Assembly: GCA_944385925.1 (NCBI GenBank) | Contig: CALWZE010000083.1 | Coordinates: forward strand, 1 to 55,557 | Length of the DNA stretch: 55,557 bases | Source of the DNA: an uncultured Clostridia bacterium | GTDB taxonomy: Bacteria; Bacillota; Clostridia; Oscillospirales; Ruminococcaceae | Direction of reading: 5' to 3' | Translations under genes and position numbers: made by a program | The notes under the pieces: generated by a model | What the model was told of the DNA's origin: nothing | What the model saw: only the letters and a program-made list of their open reading frames with translations | Database searches by the model: none | In this document: positions 40,966-50,473 of the stretch, in pieces | Layout of the letters: the number at the start of each line of letters is the position of its first letter | Numbering within the stretch: position 1 is the first letter of the stretch

Positions 40966-41005
40966 AAATTCCCATGCTTGAAAAGCATGGGAATTTCCTT
41001 ATAAT
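40966..41005 (+). promoter_or_regulatory. LysR-gene promoter overlapping a perfect 14-bp palindrome
   Basis: Arms 40966-40979 (AAATTCCCATGCTT) and 40983-40996 are exact reverse complements with a 3-base loop. TTGAAA (40978-40983) and TATAAT (41000-41005), spaced 16, put the -35 at the palindrome centre. This is likely an operator for autoregulation by the LysR protein. Confidence 0.6.
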
Positions 41006-41029
41006 AATCTATATCGGAGGACACAATTT

Positions 41030-41923
41030 ATGGAACTGAGAGTCTTGCAGTATTTTCTGGCAGTTGCAAAAGAGCAGTCTATCACCGCAGCAGCGCAATC
41101 ACTGCACCTAACCCAGCCCACCCTTTCCAGACAGCTCCAGGAACTGGAATCAGAATTGGGCAAACAGCTTCTCATCCGGGGCAGCCGAAAGATTGCGCTC
41201 ACCGAGGATGGCATTCTCTTGCGGAAAAGAGCCGAGGAAATTCTGGATCTGGTAAGCAGGACACAGAATGAGGTCATGCAAAAGGAAGGCTCTGTGAGCG
41301 GCGACATTTATATTGGAACCGGAGAAACCGACGGCGTCAGGCAAATCGCCAAAGCCGCAAAAAAGCTGCAAACAGATAACCCGGCCATTCGCTTTCATAT
41401 TGTCAGCGGCGACGCGATGGACGTCTGTGAGCGATTAGATAAAGGTCTGTTGGATTTTGGGATTCTGCTTGGGGATATTGATAAATCCAAATACAATTAT
41501 ATGGAACTTCCGATGAAGGACACCTGGGGTGTTTTAATGCAGCGCAGCAGTCCTCTCGCAGATAAATCAGCCGTTGAACCGCAGGATCTATGGGACAAGC
41601 CGTTAATCCTTTCCCGCCAAAACGACAACAAAAGCGGACTGTACCGGTGGCTTGGTAAGGACCCGGCAGAATTGCTGCCTGTTGCCACCTACAATTTAAT
41701 TTATAATGCCTCCCTAATGGTGGATGAGGGCATGGGATATGCGTTTACATTGCAAAAACTGGTCAACACAAACGGCAGCAACCTTTGTTTTCGGCCGCTG
41801 TTCCCTGCGCTGGAGCTGGGAATGTATCTTGTGTGGAAAAAGTCTCAGATTTTTACCAAAGCCGCAGATCTGTTTTTAAACAGTTTACAATCCGGTTTGT
41901 CGGCCTATGGAGTCGGGAAATAG
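41030..41923 (+). CDS. LysR-family transcriptional regulator
   Basis: 297 residues. The N-terminal HTH (ELRVLQYFLAVAKEQSITAA, then LHLTQPTLSRQLQELE) is at 1-60. The linker is followed by a periplasmic-binding-like effector domain beginning GDIYIGTGETDGVR. ATG follows CGGAGGA. It is divergent from the acetyltransferase gene and near the hydrolase and CMD-cupin genes, a grouping often seen with LysR regulators; those are its probable targets. Confidence 0.93.
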   Translation: MELRVLQYFLAVAKEQSITAAAQSLHLTQPTLSRQLQELESELGKQLLIRGSRKIALTEDGILLRKRAEEILDLVSRTQNEVMQKEGSVSGDIYIGTGETDGVRQIAKAAKKLQTDNPAIRFHIVSGDAMDVCERLDKGLLDFGILLGDIDKSKYNYMELPMKDTWGVLMQRSSPLADKSAVEPQDLWDKPLILSRQNDNKSGLYRWLGKDPAELLPVATYNLIYNASLMVDEGMGYAFTLQKLVNTNGSNLCFRPLFPALELGMYLVWKKSQIFTKAADLFLNSLQSGLSAYGVGK

Positions 41924-42460
41924 AAGTTCAAAACATCGCAAGCCAGTAAATAAGCAGATATGCAACCAAGGAAATGTGACGTGCCCAAGGCCCTTTGGCA
42001 GAACAACCCCATGGGATACAGCAGATTTGTAAGGAGAATTAATTGCCGCGGGACTTTCGACACCGCGCAGAAATGAAATAAAGTAATGAAAAAGGTAAAA
42101 TATCATGACCTATTTTGTCACAGCGCCAGTATACCGTGGGAGTCATATGTAAATTCTTTACAATCTCCAGAAACAGCTATCTATTTTTTAACTTAAGAGC
42201 ACCCAGCTTAAAAGGGAGAGGTACCGCTGGCACACTGCCTTTGCGTCCAAATCTTAACTTTTTCAGCCAGAGCTTTCTATACAGTCTGCAAAATTTGGAA
42301 CAGTTTATCAGGAAGATTAAAATCTTCTACATGGCACTGTCTCTCTCCCCAATCGACAAGTTTTTGCTAGTCCTTGAAAAATTCAAATGTTTTTTGACAT
42401 GGCCTGTCCATAACCTGGTTCAGATTTGTTTCCGATAACAGAATTGTAGGATTTATTGAT
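41924..42460. other. Intergenic region with no supported gene
   Basis: About 540 bases, AT-rich in the right half. The longest frame (plus, 42115-42438) has a basic, hydrophobic, non-family-like translation and no ribosome binding site. No repeats of note were seen. Confidence 0.5.
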
Positions 42461-42496
42461 AAAACGCGGAGCCCGTATTACGGGGCCCCGCGTTTT
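42461..42496. terminator. Terminator of the pentose operon
   Basis: AAAACGCGG and CCGCGTTTT enclose an inner AGCCCG/CGGGGC stem. It lies 90 bases beyond the FGGY kinase stop, with T and A runs on both sides. Confidence 0.8.
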
Positions 42497-42586
42497 ATCT
42501 CGTTAAATCCGAATTACAGTTAAAACACAGCAACATATCCACCTTTGCCAGGCAGACATAACCGGTTAAAAAGGAAACACCCTGCA

Positions 42587-44146
42587 TCACTCTGCAACCG
42601 TATCAGACTCTTGGTAAGCCGCCAGCTTGTGCATTGTCTCTTTGCAAGCAGGATAGAGCTTTTTATAAAGCGAAAAGAGCTCAGAGTAGATCCGATGATT
42701 TTCCCAATTTGGTCGAACTGTCTGTCCAAATTCGACCCAGTTTCGAATTTCCGTATAGTCACATACACTGCCTGCAGCCATCGCCGCCATAAATGCGTCG
42801 CCAAGTGGCGCTTCAACATTTTGCGCGGAATATACAATCGGCATTCCAAGAACATCTGCAAAAATCTGCCGCCAGAGTGTCGAGCGGGAAGCGCCGCCGA
42901 TTAATACACAACTGCTTCCTTCTCGCTGCTCGATGCCCGAGCTCTCAATAATGTGGCGAAGCGAAAAAGCAACCGCTTCCAAAATCGCGCGATAAATATG
43001 GATATTTGTGTGTTTTAAAGTTAATCCCAAAATCGTGCCTCGCGCTTTTGAGTCCCAAATCGGGCTTCGCTCGCCCATAAAGTAGGGTAAAACCAGCAAG
43101 CCGTCGCTGCCTGGCGGCAGTTCAGAAGCCAATTCATCCAATTGACGGTAGCTGGCTCGCTGCGCCTTGCCGTACTCATCTTCTATATAGGGAACTACAA
43201 GGTCACGATACCAGCGGAGAAGTGCTCCCGCTGTCGATGCACCACCATAAGTGTAAATCATTTTTTGGGGTTCTTTGCAATACGGCATTGAAATAAACTC
43301 GGGGTTGGATGGTTTAGCGCCGTGAATTAATCCCCAGTTAATGGAGGTGCTTACAATAGCCACGTTTTGACCATCATCCAATGCGCCGGTCGCCAATGTA
43401 GATGCCAAACAATCAATGCAACCTGCGCAAACAGGTATGCCCGACGGCAGATCTAATTCTGCGGCCTGTTCCGGTCTTAAATATCCCGCTATTTCCTGTG
43501 GTTCAAGTATCCTGCTTGGTAGAAGCTGACGCGGAATCCCCAATTTGTCCAGCATGGTTTGGGACCAACAATGTGCGCTAAAGTCGTATATCCCGCCAAG
43601 GTTTCCCGCCGAAGTATAATCGATTACGGCCTCTCCGGTGAGCCGGTAGATTACATATTGGTTAGGGGGCAAAAAAAGACGGATTTTTTTCCATAGCTCC
43701 GGCTGATGCTCTTTAATCCAAAGCATTTTAACATAGCCGAAATATGGATCAATTCCATTGCCTGTAATCTCCAAAAGCTCGTTGGTATCCAACTGGGCGT
43801 TCAGCTTGTCGCAGATATCCACTGCGCGGCGATCCATCCAAATAATACATGGTGCAAGCGGATTCATCTTCTCATCAAGCGGCACACCACTTCCGCCATA
43901 TAAGCCGCTTATGCAAATCCCTTTAATCTTCTGCGAGTCTACACTGCTTTCCCGGACTACCTGATGAATAACGGCAAAGCTCGCCTGTTCATAAATATGT
44001 GCATCCTGTTCAGCCCAAACAGGCCGTGGCGTAATAACACCATATTCCTGCAGTGCTTCCGCATAGATTTTTCCGGTTTGGTCTGTCAGAACTGCTTTCG
44101 TACCCGAGGTTCCAATGTCCACACCAATGAAATAAGAATTTGTCAT
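42587..44146 (-). CDS. FGGY-family pentulose/sugar kinase
   Basis: 519 residues. The N-terminal FGGY motif YFIGVDIGTSGTKAVLTD is followed by ISGLYGGSGVPLD and a substrate-domain WMDRRA. The C-terminal lobe has FMGERSPIWDSKARG, the signature region GLTLKHTNIHIYRAILEAVAF and VLIGGASRSTLWRQI. It resembles xylulokinases and their relatives; with D-lyxose isomerase upstream, D-xylulose is the likely substrate. ATG overlaps the transketolase stop by one base (TAATG). It is the last gene of the operon. Confidence 0.9.
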   Translation of the reverse strand: MTNSYFIGVDIGTSGTKAVLTDQTGKIYAEALQEYGVITPRPVWAEQDAHIYEQASFAVIHQVVRESSVDSQKIKGICISGLYGGSGVPLDEKMNPLAPCIIWMDRRAVDICDKLNAQLDTNELLEITGNGIDPYFGYVKMLWIKEHQPELWKKIRLFLPPNQYVIYRLTGEAVIDYTSAGNLGGIYDFSAHCWSQTMLDKLGIPRQLLPSRILEPQEIAGYLRPEQAAELDLPSGIPVCAGCIDCLASTLATGALDDGQNVAIVSTSINWGLIHGAKPSNPEFISMPYCKEPQKMIYTYGGASTAGALLRWYRDLVVPYIEDEYGKAQRASYRQLDELASELPPGSDGLLVLPYFMGERSPIWDSKARGTILGLTLKHTNIHIYRAILEAVAFSLRHIIESSGIEQREGSSCVLIGGASRSTLWRQIFADVLGMPIVYSAQNVEAPLGDAFMAAMAAGSVCDYTEIRNWVEFGQTVRPNWENHRIYSELFSLYKKLYPACKETMHKLAAYQESDTVAE

Positions 44147-44970
44147 TACGCCAGCTCCTTCATCGCTTGCTCATACTCTTCTTTGGTTGGACAACCGCCA
44201 TGAAACTTTATGTTCATCTCCATGAACGAGACGCCTTTTCCCTTAATTGTATCGCAAATAATGACCTTGGGCTGATCACTTGGCTGATTCAGAGCTGTAA
44301 GAATATCTTGAATATTGTGTCCATCCACGTGATAGACTGACCAGCCAAAACTGCGCCACTTGTCATCCAGCTCATCCATATCCATCACTTCAGAGGTCAA
44401 GCCATCGTTTTGCATTTTGTTCTTATCAACGAGAACAGTGAGATTATCCAATCGATGAAAATGCGCAAACATAATTGCTTCCCAAATTTCGCCTTCATTG
44501 AGTTCACCATCTCCTACAATGCAGTAAACGCGAAAATTCTTGCCCAGTCGCTTGGCGCCGAGTGCCATCCCACATGCAGTGGACAATCCGATTCCCAAAG
44601 AGCCCGAACTCATGTCCACGCCAGGTGTCTTTTTGCAGTCCGGGTGGCCTTGTAAGATCGAGTTCAACTGGCGATACTGTGTTAAAAGGGCAGATCGGTC
44701 AAAAAATCCCTTATCTGCAAGCACCGCATAATATGCAGGAGCCGTATGTCCTTTAGACAATACAAATCGGTCACGATCCTCCCATTTTGGATTTTTCGGA
44801 TCGACCCGCATTTGTCTATAGTAAAGTGCTACCAGCATCTCCACCATGGACAAAGATCCGCCCAGGTGACCGGATTTTGCCTGATACACCATATTAACAA
44901 CCGTCCTGCGCAGTTCTTTCGCCTTCGCTTCCAACTCAGGTACAGTAAAATATTCGCTATTCACACTCAT
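44146..44970 (-). CDS. Transketolase, N-terminal (TPP-binding) subunit
   Basis: 274 residues, the N-terminal half of a split transketolase. It has SGHLGGSLSMVEMLVALYY, the active-site histidines in SKGHTAPAYYAV and QGHPDCKKTPGVDMSSGSLG, and the TPP motif GDGELNEGEIWEA followed by a downstream N in DKNKMQNDG. With the C-terminal subunit encoded just upstream it moves two-carbon units between pentose phosphates. Overlap of 14 bases with that gene shows coupling. Confidence 0.95.
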   Translation of the reverse strand: MSVNSEYFTVPELEAKAKELRRTVVNMVYQAKSGHLGGSLSMVEMLVALYYRQMRVDPKNPKWEDRDRFVLSKGHTAPAYYAVLADKGFFDRSALLTQYRQLNSILQGHPDCKKTPGVDMSSGSLGIGLSTACGMALGAKRLGKNFRVYCIVGDGELNEGEIWEAIMFAHFHRLDNLTVLVDKNKMQNDGLTSEVMDMDELDDKWRSFGWSVYHVDGHNIQDILTALNQPSDQPKVIICDTIKGKGVSFMEMNIKFHGGCPTKEEYEQAMKELA

Positions 44971-45928
44971 GTTTTCTACCCATTACCTTTCGAGACGCAG
45001 CAACAATTGCTTGCGGTGTCAAAGCATACTTCTCATACAGTTCCGCCTGGTTTCCTGATTCACCAAATCTATCCATTACACCGACGCATTCAACCGGAAT
45101 TACCCGTTTTTTTGCTGAGAGTTCACAGATTGCTCCGCCAAGTCCACCTGCGACAAGGTGATCTTCGGCAGTCACTACACAACCGCAGCGGTCAAAATAA
45201 GACAAAAGCAGGCTTTCATTTAATGGTTTGAGAGAATAAGCATTGATAACTGCCGCATCAACCCCTTCTTTTTCCAGTTCTTCAGCAGCCTGCAAGGCGT
45301 TTCCTACCATTGTGCCGATTGCAACGATCGCCACGTCTGAGCCGTCGCGCAAAACATCTGCTCCTCCGACATTTGTTATGCACCCGTCATTTTCATAAAT
45401 GTCCTGTGCCTCATCTCGTCCCAGCCGGAGAAACGACGGCCCTGTCGATGAGCAGATGGTTTGAATCAAGGATTCCGTCTGCGACACATCGCAAGCCGCA
45501 AAAACTCGCATTTGAGGCAGTATACGCATGATTGCCAAATCCTCTATAGCCTGATGCGTAGCACCATCTTTTCCTACACAAATTCCACCATGTGTCGCTA
45601 TGATCTTCACATTAAAATCCGGATAAGCGATGATGTTGCGGATCTGTTCAAAAGGTTTTTCTGCCACAAACATTGAAAATCCAACAATAATTGGCATCAT
45701 CCCCACCGAAGCTAATCCCGCAGCTACCCCAACCAAATTGGCTTCACTGATACCTCCAGAAACAAACTGAGATCCATACTTTGCCGAAAAATCCTGTATA
45801 CGCACGGCTCGTGCTAAATCAGGAGTCAAAACGATTACCGTCTGATCTTCTTCGGCAATTTGAAGCAATGTTCTGGATAAAGCATCTCTAAAAGACCGTA
45901 CCACGTGAAGTTCCTCTCTTTCTATCAT
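44957..45928 (-). CDS. Transketolase, C-terminal subunit
   Basis: 323 residues, pyrimidine-binding and C-terminal domains. It has TVIVLTPDLARAVRIQDF, a GISEANLVGVAAGLASVGM stretch with the catalytic Glu, THGGICVGKDGATHQAIEDL, and VTAEDHLVAGGLGGAICEL near the end. ATG at 45928 is chosen; a GTG three bases earlier is possible. The binding site is weak, but the ATG overlaps the stop of a short upstream frame (TGATG), suggesting translation by coupling. Confidence 0.93.
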   Translation of the reverse strand: MIEREELHVVRSFRDALSRTLLQIAEEDQTVIVLTPDLARAVRIQDFSAKYGSQFVSGGISEANLVGVAAGLASVGMMPIIVGFSMFVAEKPFEQIRNIIAYPDFNVKIIATHGGICVGKDGATHQAIEDLAIMRILPQMRVFAACDVSQTESLIQTICSSTGPSFLRLGRDEAQDIYENDGCITNVGGADVLRDGSDVAIVAIGTMVGNALQAAEELEKEGVDAAVINAYSLKPLNESLLLSYFDRCGCVVTAEDHLVAGGLGGAICELSAKKRVIPVECVGVMDRFGESGNQAELYEKYALTPQAIVAASRKVMGRKHECE

Positions 45929-46131
45929 CACCTTAAGACCACTGTCAAACGGATAATTTTAGCTCTGTTTATATGTTGACAAACATCTGCAAGTATTTTG
46001 CATTTTTCATTGAGCCGCTTAATACTGTGCATTACCCATCTGACCAGAGAGTCATACTCTTTGTCCGATGCCAGGATGTCAGCTACAGACGCAAAGTACG
46101 CGCCTGTAGCATGACGACCTGTTCGTTCATC
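45928..46131 (-). other. Possible relict or frameshifted small ORF before tktC
   Basis: A 67-codon open frame reads protein-like (YFASVADILASDKEYDSLV, then KRLNEKCKILADVCQHINRA). It ends exactly at TGATG of the transketolase C gene, as a real coupled gene would, but it has no ATG before codon 34. A nearby ATG at 46127 after the lyxose-isomerase stop opens another frame that dies after 15 codons, so a one-base shift could join them. A hairpin (46082-46110, 11-bp stem with one mismatch) overlaps the break. I do not recognise the protein. Confidence 0.35.
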
Positions 46132-46142
46132 TTATCTAATCA

Positions 46143-46670
46143 TTAGGGGATACGCTGGATCTCCGGATCGTCAAAAACATCCGTGGCATCATCGTTGTGC
46201 GTGCCAAATTCCGAGAAAACAGCTCCTTCCGGCCCAGCCTGGAACCAATGTTTCGTTCCCTGCAGCACCGTGTGGCAATCGCCCGGATTCAGGACAATCT
46301 CGTGCCATACTGTAAAGGTGTCTTTCTTATCTTCCGGCACAACCGCAAGCGGATTCGGCGTCGGTTCTCCCTCTACATAGAGGTACATTTTCCCCCAACG
46401 ACACCGAAATGTTTCTTCTTTGCCAGGATTTACCGGATGATAATGTTGCGGACAAATTTGATTCGGGAAAATAACAACTTCTTTTGCACTGACACGATCA
46501 GTATTCACCATGATAATCAACTGCACGCCGAAATCTTTGATTCGATTAAGCCCAAAATCTGCGACTTCCAGTTCGGCTTTTTCCCGATCATTGACCGCTA
46601 TTTTTGCTTTATTCTCCAGGAAATCTAATGCTCTTTCCTTACAGCGCTCATATTCTTCCTTTGAAACCAT
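46143..46670 (-). CDS. D-lyxose isomerase (cupin)
   Basis: 175 residues matching the D-lyxose/D-mannose isomerase cupin family. Metal ligands lie in ICPQHYHPVNPGKEETFRC (two His, one Glu), with the fourth in LNPGDCHTVLQGTKHWFQAG. The enzyme interconverts D-lyxose with D-xylulose (or D-mannose with D-fructose). ATG at 46670 follows GGAGGG by six bases; the longer frame adds an implausible extension. It lies between the transporter and the transketolase genes. Confidence 0.9.
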   Translation of the reverse strand: MVSKEEYERCKERALDFLENKAKIAVNDREKAELEVADFGLNRIKDFGVQLIIMVNTDRVSAKEVVIFPNQICPQHYHPVNPGKEETFRCRWGKMYLYVEGEPTPNPLAVVPEDKKDTFTVWHEIVLNPGDCHTVLQGTKHWFQAGPEGAVFSEFGTHNDDATDVFDDPEIQRIP

Positions 46671-46773
46671 AAGAATCCCTCCATGAATATCCAGCTTAAA
46701 TTTAGAAATTACAATCAGCAAGCCTAATCCATAATCGTCCAGCGTTTAGAATGCAATAATTGCCTCTATCCGT

Positions 46774-47772
46774 TTAGAATCCAACAGCTTCCCAAAGTTT
46801 GATCAGTTCGCCAACCGTCTCTGAAGTCGCAAGATCCATCGGCGTCACAATCACAGGATCGATGCTTTCGCCCTTAGCCAATTTATACATCGCCTCAACA
46901 GCATAAGAACCCATCAGATCCGGGCGCTGCGCAACATCCGCGTTGATCGTGCCGTCTTCGACATAGCGCAGAGCATCAACCGTACCATCGAGTCCGACAA
47001 AGACAATGTCGTCTCTGCCCGCCGCTCTCGCAATCTGAGAGGCACCGATAACCATCATGTCCGATTCGCAGAACACTGCTTTGATTTCAGGATTAGTTGC
47101 AAGGAAATCCTCCATAACGTTAGCAGCTTTGTCCGCAGCCCAGTCTGCATAAGCCTCGGCGACAATCTCAAGCTCAGAAGAGGCTGCGATTTCATCCGCA
47201 AAACCTGTATAGCGCTGGATCTCGACCGTCTGCGCCTCAGAGCCGCGAATTACAGCAATCTGGCCTTCGGTGCCGACCTGCTCGATCACGTACTGCGCGG
47301 CCATTTTTCCGCCCTCGACATTATCACTGCCGATGTAGCTGACGGCGAGGTTCTCTTCACCCAGCTCGGTGTCAATTGCCAAAACCGGGATTCCGCTTTC
47401 AACTGCTGATTTGACCGCAGGAACGACTGCGTTGCTGTCCGCCGGAACGATTGCGATAGCATCAAAGCCCTTGTTCACGCAGTCTTCAATAGTATTGACC
47501 TGAGCCTGATAGTCGGTCTCCTCGGTAATTGAGAACACTTCGACCTCAATGCCCAATTCCTCCCCCTTTTCCTCTGCGGCGCTCTTCGCCATCATCCAAA
47601 AGGAATTGGTCAGCGACTTCAGGATGACCGCAACCTTGATCTCCTGATCTTCCCCTGCCTCTGCGGCAGGATCCGTACCTTCATTTGCGGGTGCCTCGCT
47701 GGAATTTCCGCATCCAGCCAGACAACTGGTAAGAAGGACCAGCACCAGGAACAATGCCAAAAACTTTTTCAT
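46774..47772 (-). CDS. Ribose-type substrate-binding lipoprotein, system 2
   Basis: 332 residues. The signal MKKFLALFLVLVLLTSCLAGC has a lipobox Cys and a ~30-residue acidic linker. A Peripla_BP_4 domain follows (KVAVILKSLTNSFWMMAKSAA, VIRGSEAQTVEIQRYTGF, VFVGLDGTVDALRYV). The N-terminal FW pair is typical of pentose binders such as RbsB. It delivers the sugar to the system 2 permease; the operon points to a pentose. AAAAGGAG precedes the ATG. Confidence 0.92.
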   Translation of the reverse strand: MKKFLALFLVLVLLTSCLAGCGNSSEAPANEGTDPAAEAGEDQEIKVAVILKSLTNSFWMMAKSAAEEKGEELGIEVEVFSITEETDYQAQVNTIEDCVNKGFDAIAIVPADSNAVVPAVKSAVESGIPVLAIDTELGEENLAVSYIGSDNVEGGKMAAQYVIEQVGTEGQIAVIRGSEAQTVEIQRYTGFADEIAASSELEIVAEAYADWAADKAANVMEDFLATNPEIKAVFCESDMMVIGASQIARAAGRDDIVFVGLDGTVDALRYVEDGTINADVAQRPDLMGSYAVEAMYKLAKGESIDPVIVTPMDLATSETVGELIKLWEAVGF

Positions 47773-47831
47773 AACCCTACTCCTTTTCAGATAATTTAAT
47801 AATGCTTGCTCATTACCAACCAATAATTTTT

Positions 47832-48794
47832 CTACTGCCGGTCTTTTTTCATCACGTCCAAAAGAACGGCAATAAGAACGATTAGGCCTGTGACAAAAGT
47901 TTGATAGAACTGCTGGACATTAAGTTGATTCAGCGCACTGCTGACCAATCCCAAAATAAGCGTACCCCACAGGGTACCAATCATGCTACCAACGCCACCC
48001 AGCAAGGATGTTCCGCCGATAACCACACTCGCAATGACCGTCTGTTCATAACCTTGTCCGGTACTGGGCTGCGCCGTTCCCAAACGAGACGACAGCAACA
48101 CGCCGGCCAGAGCTGAAAGCGCACCGCAAATGATATAAGCCGAAAGTTTCACGGCTTTTGTATTAATTCCCGCGAGTCTGGCAGATTCATCGCTACCACC
48201 GACCGCAAGAAAATAACGTCCCAGCGTAAAGCGCCGGATCAAAATTCCTCCAAGCAGGAAAATAAGCAGCATTACGATAACCGGAATGGGGATAACCCAA
48301 AAATAGCCAGACGACAGAAATAAGTAGGAATCACTCATTCCGTACTTTGCTGAACCGTTGGTGATAATCAATGCCGTGGCACGGATAATATTCAGCATAC
48401 CAAGCGTCGCCACAAAGGGAAGCATTCTGCAATATGCGACCAAAAATCCATTGATGCCGCCGGCGATCACTCCAACCAAAACTGCGCCAATTACACTAAC
48501 CACAACAGGCATTCCAGCCAGATCCAATATGCTGGCCACAACACCGCCCAGCGCAACCGTAGAACCGACCGAAATATCTATCCCGCCGGTCATAATAACA
48601 AAAGTCATTCCGACCGCAATGATTCCATAAACTGAAACCTGTCGTGCGATGGTCATAATGTTGCCAACCGATGCGAAATTTTCAATGGTCAGACTCATAA
48701 CCAGCGCCAAGAATATAAGCACAAGCAGAATGCGCTGTGAGTTAAAAAAACGCACAACAGAGTTCTTGAACGATTTCGTCGTTTTTTGATTCAT
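47832..48794 (-). CDS. Ribose-type ABC transporter permease, system 2
   Basis: 320 residues, about ten hydrophobic segments. It has VIMTGGIDISVGSTVALGG near 65, RYFLAVGGSDESARLAGINTK near 205 and SVVIGGTSLLGGVGSMIGTL near 255, as in RbsC. The ATG at 48794 lies 12 bases after GGAGG; a TTG three codons earlier is only three bases after it. It is cotranscribed with the ATPase gene 16 bases upstream. Confidence 0.92.
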   Translation of the reverse strand: MNQKTTKSFKNSVVRFFNSQRILLVLIFLALVMSLTIENFASVGNIMTIARQVSVYGIIAVGMTFVIMTGGIDISVGSTVALGGVVASILDLAGMPVVVSVIGAVLVGVIAGGINGFLVAYCRMLPFVATLGMLNIIRATALIITNGSAKYGMSDSYLFLSSGYFWVIPIPVIVMLLIFLLGGILIRRFTLGRYFLAVGGSDESARLAGINTKAVKLSAYIICGALSALAGVLLSSRLGTAQPSTGQGYEQTVIASVVIGGTSLLGGVGSMIGTLWGTLILGLVSSALNQLNVQQFYQTFVTGLIVLIAVLLDVMKKDRQ

Positions 48795-48810
48795 CTTTTG
48801 CAAGCGCCTC

Positions 48811-50310
48811 CTATATTTCGCGAACAGGATTCATCATGGATTCCAAAACAGTTTCTTGATCCAGATTATCGTTGTCCATCTCAGCTGTAACTTTCCCCTC
48901 ATACATTGTTATGACTCTGTCACTCATGGCTAACAGTTCCGGCAACTCGGAGGAGACCATAATCACTGCGCCGCCAGACTGTTTGATTTGATTGATCAGT
49001 TCATAAACATCATATTTCACGCCCACATCCAAGCCACGGGTTGGTTCGTCAAATAAAAAGACCCGACCGGTTCCAGATAACCACCTGGAAATAATCACTT
49101 TTTGCTGATTTCCTCCGCTCAGTTCTTTGATAAGCTGAGTATCTCCGGTCGTTTTAATCTTTAGTTTTTCAATATATTCTCCTGCAACTTCTTGTTCCTT
49201 TGCTTGATCAATCCAGCCTGCACGACTGTAATTGCGCAACATTGAAATGGTCAGATTATCGCGTATGCTCATTTGTTGAAATACGCCTTCTTTTCGCCGT
49301 TCTGAAGGAACGAAGTAGATTCCTGCCTGAATAGCATCCAGCGGTTTACGGATCGAAATCTGTTTTCCATCCAGCCAAATCGACCCATTTTTTGCACGCA
49401 TTGCCCCAAAGATAGTCTTCAGTAATTCAGGTCTTCCCGAACCAACCAATCCGGCAATTCCGAGCACTTCTCCGCTGCGCACCGCAAAACTGCAATTCTG
49501 AAAGGCTTCCCCACTGAGATTTTCAATCCGCAGCATCTCGTCGCCCGCACAATGCAAACGCGGCGGAAACTGGTTTTCAACGGTTCTGCCGGCCATCAGA
49601 CTAATCATCTCATAGCGGTCTATTTCCGATGTCTTCTTTGTCCCTACCGACATTCCGTCTCGCAAAATCGTAACACGATCGGCCAATTGAAGAATCTCTT
49701 CAATTTTGTGCGAAATAAAGATTATACCTCGTCCATTTGCTTTAAGACGATTTAATAGTTCAAACAAAATCTCAACTTCATTATCCGTTAAAGTTGAAGT
49801 CGCTTCATCAAACACGAGCACTTCCGGATTTTTCGCCAGTGCACGCGCGATTGAAACAAGCTGCCTTTCGCCCGCACTGAGTGCTATAATTTTAGCTTGC
49901 ACATCCAAATGGATTTTCAAAGTGTCCAGCAGCTGTGCGGCTTTTTCATAAATTTTGTTCCACTCTATGTACCCATTTTTTCGTTTCGTTAATTCACCCA
50001 GATAAATATTCTCTGCAACGCTTAAATGAGGAATCAACGGAAATTCCTGATGGACTACGCCCAGCTTTGTGCGAAACTGTTCTTTCATCTCACGCCGAGA
50101 CACCTCATGGCCGCGAAAGATGATTTTGCCCTCAAACTCCGAAAAAACACTGTCTAAGATGTTTACCAGCGTGGACTTTCCAGCGCCGTTTTGGCCGAGG
50201 ATAGCATGGATCTCCCCTTCTAAGATATCAAAGGAAACGTCTTGCAGTGCCCGGGTAGGCCCAAAGCTTTTCCCGATTCGCTCAAGCTGCAAAATTGCCT
50301 TACTCAACAT
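48811..50310 (-). CDS. Ribose-type ABC transporter ATPase (duplicated), system 2
   Basis: About 499 residues with two ABC domains. Domain 1 has LGQNGAGKSTLVN, signature LSAGERQLVSIARAL and a Walker B ending DEATSTL rather than the usual DEPTS. Domain 2 has GLVGSGRPELLK, LSGGNQQKVIISRWL and DEPTRGLDVGVK. It is the first gene of the pentose operon. The ATG at 50310 lies four bases after GGAGG; the longer frame into the AT-rich leader is unlikely. Confidence 0.92.
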   Translation of the reverse strand: MLSKAILQLERIGKSFGPTRALQDVSFDILEGEIHAILGQNGAGKSTLVNILDSVFSEFEGKIIFRGHEVSRREMKEQFRTKLGVVHQEFPLIPHLSVAENIYLGELTKRKNGYIEWNKIYEKAAQLLDTLKIHLDVQAKIIALSAGERQLVSIARALAKNPEVLVFDEATSTLTDNEVEILFELLNRLKANGRGIIFISHKIEEILQLADRVTILRDGMSVGTKKTSEIDRYEMISLMAGRTVENQFPPRLHCAGDEMLRIENLSGEAFQNCSFAVRSGEVLGIAGLVGSGRPELLKTIFGAMRAKNGSIWLDGKQISIRKPLDAIQAGIYFVPSERRKEGVFQQMSIRDNLTISMLRNYSRAGWIDQAKEQEVAGEYIEKLKIKTTGDTQLIKELSGGNQQKVIISRWLSGTGRVFLFDEPTRGLDVGVKYDVYELINQIKQSGGAVIMVSSELPELLAMSDRVITMYEGKVTAEMDNDNLDQETVLESMMNPVREI

Positions 50311-50386
50311 CCATCCTCCTAACAGCCCCTTCGTAACACCGTTTTGTAAATAATAAAACGAAGCAAACAAATTTATGTTTTTATAT

Positions 50387-50415
50387 ATATTAACTGTATT
50401 TTTTGTCTATGTCAA
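50387..50415 (-). promoter_or_regulatory. Promoter of the pentose operon
   Basis: TTGACA (50410-50415) and TAATAT (50387-50392) with a 17-base spacer, about 77 bases before the ATPase ATG, in very AT-rich DNA. Confidence 0.75.
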
Positions 50416-50473
50416 TATAATTTAGTGTTATTTTTTTATAAAACCCCTATTTTTTCCGTATCTTCCATTTTTT

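Noticed and set aside
42115-42438. A 107-codon plus frame after the LysR gene
   Set aside because: No ribosome binding site, no family resemblance and a basic low-complexity translation.
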